Below, in pieces: positions 41,083-49,276 of a stretch of DNA of 64,000 bases. Made by a program: the position numbers and the translations under genes. A model generated the notes under the pieces. It saw only the letters and a list, made by a program, of their open reading frames with translations. It was not told the origin of the DNA and did no database searches. How positions within the stretch are numbered: position 1 is the stretch's first letter; every line of letters starts with the position of its first letter. This DNA comes from Chloroflexota bacterium (GTDB taxonomy: Bacteria > Chloroflexota > Limnocylindria > P2-11E), in contig VBDX01000127.1 of the NCBI GenBank assembly GCA_005881885.1, positions 1 through 64,000 of the forward strand, in the 5' to 3' direction.

Positions 41083-42234
41083 CTAGCGGATAGCCGCAAG
41101 TGGCCGCGCCGAGACCGTCGCCTCCTGGTAGAGGTTCCACGGAAGCAGGCGGTACTCGTTCTCGCATGGGTTGCCGGACGCGATCCAGTACTCGCCGGTC
41201 GTGAGGTCGACGATGCTCGACGCGATCGTCTGGTTCAGGTCCGTCCCTCCCGACGCCTCGTCGCCATGCTTGCAGACCGCGTTCGGATATCCGAAGTGGT
41301 CCCGGAGCGCCGCGCCGATCGCGCCTCGGATGGTCGCGGGATCGCCCGGGTCCTTCGCCGCGCGCAGGCCTTCCGTGAGGCGAGGAAGCCGCCAGAGCGA
41401 GTTCACCGAGAACGGCCGGTACGTCGCTGCGATCTGCTCGGGGACGAAGGCGACGAAGTGGTTCGTGTGCACGAGCAGGCCATTGGTGGGGTACATCCAG
41501 CCGTGTCTATCGGGCGTCGTCTCGAGATCGATCGCGAATCCGTCGCGGTGCGTCACGACCAGGTTCGTGCAGAGCGACTGGCGCGAGTCGAAGACGGCGC
41601 GGAGCGCCGATTGCATCTCCGTCGCCTCCAGCACTTTGCGGCGGATGATCGGCTGCGGAACGCCGATGCCCTTGCCCCATCTGGTGCCGAGCCCGTTCGC
41701 GTTGAGGGCGATCCCGGCCGAGTTCGCGCCGTGCCGTCCGACCTGTCCGGCTTCGGTCTGCATGATGATCGTTGGCCGGCCTGGTTGGATGATGCGCAGG
41801 AGGATCACCGTACCCGCCGTCTCGCAGCGCCAGTCCCAGTTCTGTCCGCAGTAGACGTGGCCGTCGCCCGATGCCTGGGGCAGGATCGCGTACGACGAGC
41901 AGCCCTCCTCAGCCTCATCGGCAAAGGGGTTGTGGGTCGAGAGCTCACCGCGCGCGTTCAGCGCGAGCACCTCCTCGAAGTCGACGCCCGCGCCCTCGGC
42001 GATGCCGCGAATCTCGTCGCCGATCCCAGGGAGGTAGCTCTCAATGGGCGGCACCCAACGCGGCGCGTTGCGGCGGATCTCCGACCACTCGAGTCCGGTC
42101 GTGCGCTTGAACGACTCGCGGTAGTAGCCGATCGAGTCGCGGATCTGGCTCCGTGCGGCCTCGCCGTGCTGGCGCCCGAGCTCGGGCCGGTCGCCGCTGA
42201 TCTCGATCGTCGGTAACGCCGCTGCAGCTTCCAT
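41083..42234 (-). CDS. C45-type acyl transferase/amidase (isopenicillin-N acyltransferase-like Ntn hydrolase)
   Basis: 383 residues of the acyl-CoA:6-aminopenicillanic-acid acyltransferase group. N-terminal ELGRQHGEAARSQI, then EEG-C112-SSYAILP: the Gly111-Cys112 bond would be cut autocatalytically to expose the Cys nucleophile; GHVYCGQNWDWRCE and NSAGIALNANGLGT follow. Bacterial members hydrolyse acyl-amino acids, bile-salt-like or N-acyl amides. Head of the minus-strand operon, divergent by 50 bases from an RpiR regulator that is the likely controller. Confidence 0.88.
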   Translation of the reverse strand: MEAAAALPTIEISGDRPELGRQHGEAARSQIRDSIGYYRESFKRTTGLEWSEIRRNAPRWVPPIESYLPGIGDEIRGIAEGAGVDFEEVLALNARGELSTHNPFADEAEEGCSSYAILPQASGDGHVYCGQNWDWRCETAGTVILLRIIQPGRPTIIMQTEAGQVGRHGANSAGIALNANGLGTRWGKGIGVPQPIIRRKVLEATEMQSALRAVFDSRQSLCTNLVVTHRDGFAIDLETTPDRHGWMYPTNGLLVHTNHFVAFVPEQIAATYRPFSVNSLWRLPRLTEGLRAAKDPGDPATIRGAIGAALRDHFGYPNAVCKHGDEASGGTDLNQTIASSIVDLTTGEYWIASGNPCENEYRLLPWNLYQEATVSARPLAAIR

Positions 42235-42272
42235 CGCATCGCCCCCGGCTTGAATCTCGCCGCAGCATACAC

Positions 42273-42278
42273 TACAGT
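42273..42278 (+). promoter_or_regulatory. -10-like element TACAGT of the RpiR gene
   Basis: TACAGT ends 6 bases before GTG 42285. The whole divergent gap to the C45 gene is only 50 bases, so the regulator's operator probably overlaps both starts. Confidence 0.5.
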
Positions 42279-42284
42279 CCGCCC

Positions 42285-43181
42285 GTGGCAACGGCAGCGA
42301 ACGCTACAAGGCCTGCGGCGACCCTCGACGAGCGCATCGCCGCGACGCGTCCCACGCTCAGCCCGGCGGAAGAGCGCGTCGCGTCGTTCTTCGCCCAGCA
42401 TCGCGAGGAGGCCGTCTTTCTCTCCGCCGCGGAGATCGCCCGACAGCTCGAGACGAGCGACGCGACGGTGATCCGGGCGGTGCAGTCGCTCGGGTACGGC
42501 GGACTTCCGGCGCTCAAGGCCGAGCTTCAGGACGCGCTTCGCTCGCGCGCGACACCCACGCTCCGCCTTGGGCGCAGCATCGAGGAGCTGGGCGACGATC
42601 CTTCGGTCGTCCTCGAGCACGTTCTCGCGACGGAGCTACAGCTGCTGCACGACGCCCGAGAGACACTGCGCACCACCGACTTTGCGCGGGCGCTGAAGCT
42701 CCTCGCCGGCGCGCAGCGCGTCGTGATCCAGGGCCTCGGGCCGAACGCTCCACTGGGCGAGTACTTCGCCGCGCGACTGCGCCGGATGCGGCGGCCTGCC
42801 GTCGCGGTGGGTGCGCGCGGCCAGGCGCTGGCGGACGCGTTGATCGACATGCGGCGGGGCGACGTCGTCATCGTCATCGCGTACGACCGCTCGAGCCCCG
42901 AGGCCGAGCTCACGCTCGAACGCGCGCGCGAGCTGAAGCTGCCGTCCATCCTCATCACCGACACGCTGGGCCTTGCGCTCGACGGCCAGTTCACCGTCGC
43001 GCTTTCCGCGCGCCGCGCCGGCGGGGGTATGTTCCATCTGTCGGCGATGACGATCGTCGTGCTGGATGCTCTGCTGTTTGGTCTCGCGGGCCAGGATCGC
43101 GCGGCGGCGCTCGCCGCTGCCGAGGAGCTTGGGGAACTGCGCGCACGCATCGACAAGCGCGCGTTGGGGGGAACGGAGTGA
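42285..43181 (+). CDS. MurR/RpiR family transcriptional regulator
   Basis: 298 residues. N-terminal RpiR helix-turn-helix: LSPAEERVASFFAQHREEAVFLSAAEIARQLETSDATVIRAVQSLGYGGLPALKAELQ. C-terminal SIS domain from about residue 125 (AQRVVIQGLGPNAPLGEYFAARL, DVVIVIAYDRSSPEAELTL, ILITDTLG). SIS domains usually sense phosphosugars, but RpiR proteins next to amino-acid genes are known. It overlaps the aminotransferase gene by GTGA. Confidence 0.92.
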   Translation: MATAANATRPAATLDERIAATRPTLSPAEERVASFFAQHREEAVFLSAAEIARQLETSDATVIRAVQSLGYGGLPALKAELQDALRSRATPTLRLGRSIEELGDDPSVVLEHVLATELQLLHDARETLRTTDFARALKLLAGAQRVVIQGLGPNAPLGEYFAARLRRMRRPAVAVGARGQALADALIDMRRGDVVIVIAYDRSSPEAELTLERARELKLPSILITDTLGLALDGQFTVALSARRAGGGMFHLSAMTIVVLDALLFGLAGQDRAAALAAAEELGELRARIDKRALGGTE

Positions 43182-44539
43182 GCACACTCACGCAAACACG
43201 GATGGGGCTTTCGAGCGCGGACGTTCGCCAGCTGCGGGAGCAGTACGTACCTAGGGGTCTGCACGTCGGGACTCCGGTGGTGGTCGCGCATGCGTCCGGC
43301 GCGGAGGTCTTCGATCCCGAGGGGAAGCGCTATCTCGACTTCGTCTCCGGCATCGGCGCCCTGAACCTCGGCCATCAGCACCCCGAGATCATCGCCGCCG
43401 TGCAGGAGCAGCTCGAGCGTTACGCGCACGTGTCGGCCCAGGTCGTGACGTACGAGCCGTACGTGCGCCTCGCCCAGGAGCTCGACCGAATTTATCCCCG
43501 TACGAGCGGCTCGACGGTCGCGACGAAGAGCGTCTTCGCGAACAGCGGCGCCGAGGCGGTCGAGAACGCGATCAAGATCGCTCGGGTCGCCACCGGGCGC
43601 GAGTGGATCGTGGCCTTCCAGAACTCGTTCCACGGCCGCACCTACACCGCGATGACCGCGACGGGCAAGACGAAGAACTCTCGGATGGCGTTCATGCGCT
43701 CGACCACGCCGAACATTGCCCATCTGCCGTACCCCTATCCCTACCGGCCGATCGCGAACGTTGCTGACGAGGAGCTCGCGGAGCTGTACGTGCGCCTCTT
43801 CGAGCAGGCGCTTGACACCAACCTCGCGCCGGAGCACGTGGCGGCCGTCATCATCGAGCCGGTCCAGGGCGAGGGCGGCTTCGTCGTGCCGCCGGCGCGC
43901 TTCTTGAAGCGCGTCGCGGCGATCTGCCGCCGTCACGACATCCTCTTCATCGCCGACGAGATCCAGACTGGCATGGCGCGGACCGGACGCATGTTCGCCA
44001 TCGAGCACGCCGGCGTCACGCCCGATCTTCTCGTGACCTCCAAGTCGCTGGGTGCCGGATTCCCGATCGGCGCGGTCACCGGGCGCGCGGAGCTCTTCGA
44101 GGCGCTTGGGCCGGGCACGCTCGGGAGCACGTTCGGAGGCCACCCCATCGCCTGCGCGGCGGCGCTCAAGACCATCGAGATCATCGAGCGAGACGGACTG
44201 ATCGCGCGCGCCGGCGAGATCGGGCGCGCGATCCGAGCGCGATTCGACACCATGGCGGAGCGGTTCGCTTCGATCGGAGAGGCACGCGGCATCGGCGCGA
44301 TGCAAGCGATCGAGCTCGTGCGCGATCGCAAGACGAAGGCGCCGGCCCCGGACGTGGTCGAGGCGTCCATCCGCGCGGCCTGCGAGCGTGGCCTGTTGCT
44401 ACTGCGGGCGGGCCTCTACTCGAACGTCATCCGTACGCTCGTCCCGCTCACGATCACCGACGCGCAACTCAACGAAGGGCTCGACGTCCTCGAAGCAGCG
44501 CTGGCCGCCAACACCAAGGACGCGGCAGGCTCACGCTGA
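43178..44539 (+). CDS. gabT: class III aminotransferase, 4-aminobutyrate aminotransferase-like
   Basis: 453 residues with the fold-type I class III blocks: VSGIGALNLGHQHPEI, VFANSGAEAVENAIKIARVATGR, AFQNSFHGRTYTAMTATG, IIEPVQGEGGFVVPP, FIADEIQTGMARTGRMFA and the PLP lysine in VTSKSLGAGFPIGAV. Resembles GabT/PuuE; omega-amino acid substrates such as GABA or beta-alanine are likely. Starts within the RpiR stop, so regulator and enzyme are co-transcribed. Confidence 0.9.
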   Translation: MSTLTQTRMGLSSADVRQLREQYVPRGLHVGTPVVVAHASGAEVFDPEGKRYLDFVSGIGALNLGHQHPEIIAAVQEQLERYAHVSAQVVTYEPYVRLAQELDRIYPRTSGSTVATKSVFANSGAEAVENAIKIARVATGREWIVAFQNSFHGRTYTAMTATGKTKNSRMAFMRSTTPNIAHLPYPYPYRPIANVADEELAELYVRLFEQALDTNLAPEHVAAVIIEPVQGEGGFVVPPARFLKRVAAICRRHDILFIADEIQTGMARTGRMFAIEHAGVTPDLLVTSKSLGAGFPIGAVTGRAELFEALGPGTLGSTFGGHPIACAAALKTIEIIERDGLIARAGEIGRAIRARFDTMAERFASIGEARGIGAMQAIELVRDRKTKAPAPDVVEASIRAACERGLLLLRAGLYSNVIRTLVPLTITDAQLNEGLDVLEAALAANTKDAAGSR

Positions 44540-44547
44540 AGGCGAAC

Positions 44548-46179
44548 ATGTACCGGCGCCAATTCCTGAGGCGGTCCGCGCTTGCGGCGGCGAGCCTCGC
44601 GGTCTTCGCCTGCGCGCCCGGCGCGACCGGGCCCGCGGCGTCGGCGGCGCTCAAACCGGTCAAGGGCGGCACGCTCACCTGGGGGCTGTGGGACAAGATC
44701 GACGTCATCGACCCCGCGCTCACCACAGGGGCGGCCGCCGGCGAGATCGCGCAGAACATCCTGGACACGCTCATCACGATCGACAGCGACCAGAAGCTCT
44801 ACCCGGCGCTCGCCTCCAAGTGGACCATCACCGACTCCTCGAAGACCTTCACGTTCACGCTCCGCGACGGCGTGAAGTTCCACGACGGGAGCACCCTCAC
44901 GGCCGCCGCGGTGAAGGGATCCTTCGATCGGATCCTCGATCCAAAGACGAAGGCCGGTGCCGTCGTCTCGCTCGTGGGTCCGATCGACAAGATCACAACG
45001 CCGGACGACAAGACGGTGGTCTTCAGCTTCAAGCAGCCGTATCCGGCGTTCATGCTGCAGATCTGGCGCTACTTTTTCGGGGTCCTCTCGCCGAAATACC
45101 TCGCGACACTGAAGCCCGGCGACGTAGCGGCGGAGCCCGTCGGTTCGGGTCCGTTCATGTTCGCGGGGCGGTCGTCCGACGGCGTCGTCACGATCAAAGC
45201 CTTCGCCGACTACAACTGGGGTAATGAGCTCTTCAAGAACCGCGGCGCGGCTTACCTCGACCAGCTGAAGTTCCGCGCGATCACCGAGCCGTCGACCCGC
45301 GTGGCCACTCTCGAGAGCGGCGAGAATCTGTTCATCGACGAGATCCCCGAGGCAGACTACGCGCGCCTGAAGGAAGACAAACGTTTCCGCTTCGTCCAGT
45401 CACCCCGCGCGAGCCACACGCTCGGCTTCAGCATGAACGTCACCAAGGCGCCGACCGACGACCACGCGGTCCGTGAGGCCGTGAACTGGGCCGTCGACCG
45501 TAAGTCGATCGTCGACAAGATCTTCTTCGGCGTCCATCACGTGTCCATGGGCCCGCTCTCCGAGGGCGTCTGGGCGCGCGACGAGAGCATCGAGAAGTCT
45601 TTCGGCTATGACCCGGCGAAGGCGAAGAAGATCCTCGACGACGCGGGCTGGAAGGCCGGCGCGTCAGGCCCGATCCGCGAGAAGAGCGGACAGAAGCTCG
45701 AGATCGCTCTCGCCACTTTCCGCAGCCCCTGGACCGAGATCGCCCAGGCGATGCAATCGCAGCTTCGCGACATTGGCATCGACCTCAAGGTGCAGGTGAT
45801 GGAGCGCGGCCCGTATCTCGATTTCGTGCGCGCATACAAGCACAACATGGCCGCGACTTCGTCGACAGCGATCGATCCGGACGGGATCCTCCGCGTCTGC
45901 TATCACTCGGCGAACCGGGTCTCCGGGAGCAACTTCTCAAACACGAACGACCCGCAGCTCGACGCACTGCTTGTCAAGGGGCAGTCGCAGGACCTGAGCA
46001 CGCCCGAGCGCAAGCAGACCTACGTCGACGCGCAGAAGCGCGTCATGGAGATCCTGCCGTTCGTCGGCGTCATGAGCCAGGTGCGGGTCGAAGCCATGTC
46101 CACAAAGGTGCACGACTTCAAGCCGGGACCCGATGGACTCACCGGGACCGCCATGAACGACGTCTGGCTGGAGAGCTAG
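44548..46179 (+). CDS. ABC transporter substrate-binding protein, family 5, Tat-type lipoprotein
   Basis: 543 residues. The leader has a twin-arginine motif (YRRQFLRRSALAAAS) and ends in a lipobox-like AVFAC, so folded export by Tat is likely. Body: GGTLTWGLWDKIDVIDPALTT, SKWTITDSSKTFTFTLRDGVKFHDG and AVREAVNWAVDRKSIVDKIFFG. It lies 8 bases after the aminotransferase and may serve the DppBC permeases of the divergent operon, whose own adjacent binding protein is of another class. Confidence 0.9.
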   Translation: MYRRQFLRRSALAAASLAVFACAPGATGPAASAALKPVKGGTLTWGLWDKIDVIDPALTTGAAAGEIAQNILDTLITIDSDQKLYPALASKWTITDSSKTFTFTLRDGVKFHDGSTLTAAAVKGSFDRILDPKTKAGAVVSLVGPIDKITTPDDKTVVFSFKQPYPAFMLQIWRYFFGVLSPKYLATLKPGDVAAEPVGSGPFMFAGRSSDGVVTIKAFADYNWGNELFKNRGAAYLDQLKFRAITEPSTRVATLESGENLFIDEIPEADYARLKEDKRFRFVQSPRASHTLGFSMNVTKAPTDDHAVREAVNWAVDRKSIVDKIFFGVHHVSMGPLSEGVWARDESIEKSFGYDPAKAKKILDDAGWKAGASGPIREKSGQKLEIALATFRSPWTEIAQAMQSQLRDIGIDLKVQVMERGPYLDFVRAYKHNMAATSSTAIDPDGILRVCYHSANRVSGSNFSNTNDPQLDALLVKGQSQDLSTPERKQTYVDAQKRVMEILPFVGVMSQVRVEAMSTKVHDFKPGPDGLTGTAMNDVWLES

Positions 46180-46947
46180 ATGGACCTGGTGACCCTTGCC
46201 ATCGCCGCCACACCGTCGTTCATCGCCAGCGCCGTCGAGTTCGTCGAGGCGACAACGATCGTCCTCGCCGTCGGGATCACGCGCGGCTGGCGCGCGCCGC
46301 TCGCCGGCAGCGCGCTGGCGGCGCTCACGCTCGGCGTGATCGTCGGCACGCTCGGGGTTGCGCTCGTCACGGTCGTACCCGAGCACCTGCTGCTCGGTCT
46401 CGTCGGCACGCTGCTGCTGCTCTTCGGCCTGCGCTGGCTGCGCAAGGCAGTCCTCCGCTTCGCAGGGATCGTCGCGCTGCACGACGAGGAAGAGATCTAT
46501 CGCAAAGAGGTCGCCGAGCTTCGCTCGCAAGGCCGGAGGAAGACCGAGTGGGATTGGGTCGGCATGATCGTGGCATACAAGGCGGTGCTCCTTGAGGGCA
46601 TCGAGGTCGCCTTCATCGTCATCGCGTTCGGCGCGAAGGGCCTCGGCGCGATGAACGCGGCGATCGTCGGCGCCATCGCCGCCGGCATCATCGTCATCGC
46701 GCTCGCGGCCGCGCTTCGGCATCCGCTCACGGCCGTTCCGGAGAACTGGATGAAGTTCGGTGTCGGCGCGATGCTCTCGAGCTTCGGCGTCTTCTGGTTC
46801 GGCGAGGGTGTCGGTGCGGAGTGGCCAGGCGACGCCGCGTCGATCCCGATCATCCTCGGCGCGTTCCTCGTCGCGAGCTGGATTGCGGTGCGGCTCCTGA
46901 ACGGCCTACTCCCACAGGGCGCGCGCGTGGAGGCGCGGAATGTCTAG
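46180..46947 (+). CDS. polytopic membrane protein (COG4280-like) with two ExxE motifs
   Basis: 255 residues, about seven helices. Two half-repeats can be seen: SFIASAVEFVEATTIVLAVGITRGWRAPLAG near the start and KAVLLEGIEVAFIVIAFGAKGLGAMNAA in the second half, each with an Exx(V/I)E(A/V) motif inside a helix followed by a Gly/Ala-rich helix. The layout recalls the REGLE repeats of FTR1/EfeU iron permeases. The ATG directly follows the preceding stop; it overlaps the next small membrane gene by 8 bases. Function unproven. Confidence 0.7.
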   Translation: MDLVTLAIAATPSFIASAVEFVEATTIVLAVGITRGWRAPLAGSALAALTLGVIVGTLGVALVTVVPEHLLLGLVGTLLLLFGLRWLRKAVLRFAGIVALHDEEEIYRKEVAELRSQGRRKTEWDWVGMIVAYKAVLLEGIEVAFIVIAFGAKGLGAMNAAIVGAIAAGIIVIALAAALRHPLTAVPENWMKFGVGAMLSSFGVFWFGEGVGAEWPGDAASIPIILGAFLVASWIAVRLLNGLLPQGARVEARNV

Positions 46948-47170
46948 CGTGCTGCGCGCGATCTGGGACAACACGTACGGGCTGCTCGTCGACGACGGCC
47001 AGCTCGCGATCGGGGCGATCGCCGCGCTCGCCATCACCTGGCTCATCGCGGCGTCGAGTTCCGAGGCGCTCCGCGGGAACGCCGGCTGGGTGCTGCTCGT
47101 CCTGGTCCTCGCGCTGGTGGTCGCAAACCTTTACCGCGCCGGGCACAGCGCGCGCCGACGCACCGGCTAG
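46940..47170 (+). CDS. small membrane protein (76 aa)
   Basis: 76 residues with two hydrophobic segments (LAIGAIAALAITWLIAASSS and WVLLVLVLALVVANLYRAG) and a basic tail. Overlaps the COG4280-like gene, so it may be an accessory subunit of that protein. Its stop shares CTAG (47167-47170) with the convergent gene. Function unknown. Confidence 0.7.
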   Translation: MSSVLRAIWDNTYGLLVDDGQLAIGAIAALAITWLIAASSSEALRGNAGWVLLVLVLALVVANLYRAGHSARRRTG

Positions 47171-47577
47171 CGAGCTACGGCACTTCCGCGGGGTTGAGCC
47201 TTCGCTCCGCGGTCCGTTCGCAGAAGCGCGAAGACGAACATCGCGCTCAGGATCAGGTGGAGCAGAGACGCGCTCGCGGCTTGTGCCGGCAAGTGGCCGG
47301 CAAGGACCTCACTCGCGTTCACCAGCAACGAGAGGATCTGGACGACAAGGTTTCCGCCGAGGAGACTGCGCAACACCTCGCCGGTCGCGCCGCGCAACAG
47401 CCAATCGATGACCCCGAGTCCCGTGACCGTCGCGCCGGCGCCGCGTGCGATCGCGATCCCTCCATCCGGCAGCGTGAGGCCGGAGATAGCGAGCATCGAC
47501 GCCGGGAAGAGCAGCAGAGGAAGACCGAACGCGAACGCTTGCACGGCGCCGATGGTGAGCGCCAGGCGCGGGCTCAA
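47167..47577 (-). CDS. four-helix membrane protein (hypothetical)
   Basis: 136 residues beginning at TTG 47577. Four hydrophobic segments: LTIGAVQAFAFGLPLLLFPASML, GAGATVTGLGVIDWLL, LLGGNLVVQILSLLVNAS and LLHLILSAMFVFALL, with a polar C-tail. The pattern fits small uncharacterised four-helix (DUF4345-like) proteins, which I offer only as a possibility. Confidence 0.6.
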   Translation of the reverse strand: MSPRLALTIGAVQAFAFGLPLLLFPASMLAISGLTLPDGGIAIARGAGATVTGLGVIDWLLRGATGEVLRSLLGGNLVVQILSLLVNASEVLAGHLPAQAASASLLHLILSAMFVFALLRTDRGAKAQPRGSAVAR

Positions 47578-47585
47578 GGCACGCG

Positions 47586-47591
47586 ATTATG
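47586..47591 (-). promoter_or_regulatory. -10-like element CATAAT of the four-helix protein gene
   Basis: CATAAT on the minus strand ends 8 bases before TTG 47577; it overlaps the ATG of the divergent amidohydrolase gene. Confidence 0.35.
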
Positions 47592-49256
47592 AGCGAGCCG
47601 GCCGATCTGATCCTTCACGGAGGAAGGGTCTGGACCGTCGATCCAGAGCGGCCCGAGGCGCGAGCGGTCGCGGTCCGCGGCGACCGTTTCGTCGCGGTCG
47701 GGCCCGAGCAGGAGGTGCTCGGACTCCGGGGACCGGCAACGCAGGTCATCGAGCTGGGCGATCGCCTCGTGCTTCCGGGATTCATCGACGCGCACACCCA
47801 CTTCGGGAACGCCGCCGCGTGGCTCTTCCGCGTGAGCCTCTACGAGGTCGGCGATGCGCCTCTGGCCATCGACAAGGTGGCGGCCGCGGCGCAGCTGGTG
47901 CCGGAAGGCCTCTGGATCACCGGTGGCGACCTCGGCGCCGCCGACGCGTGGGTGGCCGATCGCGCCGGACGTCCTCGGCCCGCGCCGCCGGCCGTGGACC
48001 GATCCGCGCTCGACCGCGCCGCTCCTCGGCATCCGGTCTTGCTGCGTCGGGTGGACGGCGCATACGTCGCGAACTCGCTCGCGCTGGCGCGCGCCCGCCT
48101 CGGTCGACGCGCTCCCGATCCACGGGGCGGGGGCGTCGATCGCGACCCGGCCACAGGCGAGCCGACGGGGCTTCTCTTCGGTCGCGCGGGCGAGCGGATG
48201 ATCGAGCTCATGCCGCCGGCGAGCCTCGAGTACCTGCTCGTTGGCGCTCGCGCCGCTCTGGAGGACCTGCGGCGGGTGGGGATCACGTCGATCCACGATG
48301 TGGCGCGCCTGCCGGAAATTTCGCGGACCCGCGTCTTCCACACGGACGTCGAGCGCAGCGCCACCGACCTCGACATCTTCCGCGAGCTCCAACGCCGCGA
48401 CCAGCTGACGATCCGGGTCTACGCGTTCCTCACGCTCGCGGTCTGGCGCGACATAGTGAAAAGCGGGATCAGGCCGCGTTCCGACGACGGCTTGATCCGC
48501 TTTGGGGGACTCAAGGCCTTCGTCGATGGCTTCCTCATGGAGATGCCGTACGCGGATGACCCGGACTATGCGGGCGACTTCACTTTCCGCTTCGTCGACG
48601 AGGAGACGATGGCCGCGGACATCGCCGGGGCCGACCGCGCCGGCTTCGACCCCGTCATCCACACGATCGGCGATCGCGCACATCGGCTGCTGCTCGACTG
48701 GTACGAGGCGGCCGTCCGCGCCAATCCATCGCGCGACCGGCGCTTCCGCGTCATCCACGCCTGGTACCCGAGCGCGCGCGAGGTCCAACGGATCGGGACC
48801 CTCGGGCTGATCGCGGACGTCACACCGCAGCACCTGGCGAACGACGTTGCGTTGGTCGAGCGCAGGCTCGGGCCGGAACGCGCAAGGACCGCGCACGCGT
48901 GGCGATCGCTTCTCGAGGCTGGTGCCCGCCTCGATCTCGTCTCGGACTGGCCGGGGTCTTTCAACGAGCAGCGGGCGACCCCGCTCGCGCCGCTCGAGAA
49001 CATCGCGCTCGCGGTCGGCCGCGAGTGGCACCCGGAGCAGGCGTTGACCGTCGCGGAGGCCATCGCCGCGTACACGTCCACCCCGGCCTACGCCTCGCAC
49101 GAGGAACATCGCAAGGGCAGCATCACCGAGGGCAAGCTCGCCGATCTCGTGGTGCTTTCGCGCGACATCCTCTCCCTCAATGCGGAAGAGATCCGGGCGA
49201 CGGAGGTCGACCTGACCATCCTGGGCGGGCGAGTCATCTATCGACGGACCGACTGA
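47589..49256 (+). CDS. amidohydrolase family 3 (YtcJ-like)
   Basis: 555 residues. DLILHGGRVWTVDPERPEARAVAVRGDRFVAVG, LVLPGFIDAHTHFG (metal HxH), GITSIHDVARLPE, PVIHTIGDRAH, DLVSDWPGSFNEQR and the C-terminal GSITEGKLADLVVLSRDIL are the classic YtcJ/amidohydrolase-3 blocks. Members act on N-acyl or formamide bonds. It starts 11 bases from the divergent membrane gene. Substrate unknown. Confidence 0.9.
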   Translation: MSEPADLILHGGRVWTVDPERPEARAVAVRGDRFVAVGPEQEVLGLRGPATQVIELGDRLVLPGFIDAHTHFGNAAAWLFRVSLYEVGDAPLAIDKVAAAAQLVPEGLWITGGDLGAADAWVADRAGRPRPAPPAVDRSALDRAAPRHPVLLRRVDGAYVANSLALARARLGRRAPDPRGGGVDRDPATGEPTGLLFGRAGERMIELMPPASLEYLLVGARAALEDLRRVGITSIHDVARLPEISRTRVFHTDVERSATDLDIFRELQRRDQLTIRVYAFLTLAVWRDIVKSGIRPRSDDGLIRFGGLKAFVDGFLMEMPYADDPDYAGDFTFRFVDEETMAADIAGADRAGFDPVIHTIGDRAHRLLLDWYEAAVRANPSRDRRFRVIHAWYPSAREVQRIGTLGLIADVTPQHLANDVALVERRLGPERARTAHAWRSLLEAGARLDLVSDWPGSFNEQRATPLAPLENIALAVGREWHPEQALTVAEAIAAYTSTPAYASHEEHRKGSITEGKLADLVVLSRDILSLNAEEIRATEVDLTILGGRVIYRRTD

Positions 49257-49276
49257 TTCCGGCGAGGACCGGCCCG

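Noticed and set aside
42527-44305. 592-codon minus-strand frame over the RpiR and aminotransferase genes
   Set aside because: Both plus-strand genes have clear family motifs throughout; the minus frame has low-complexity Arg/Ala/Ser content and no domain.
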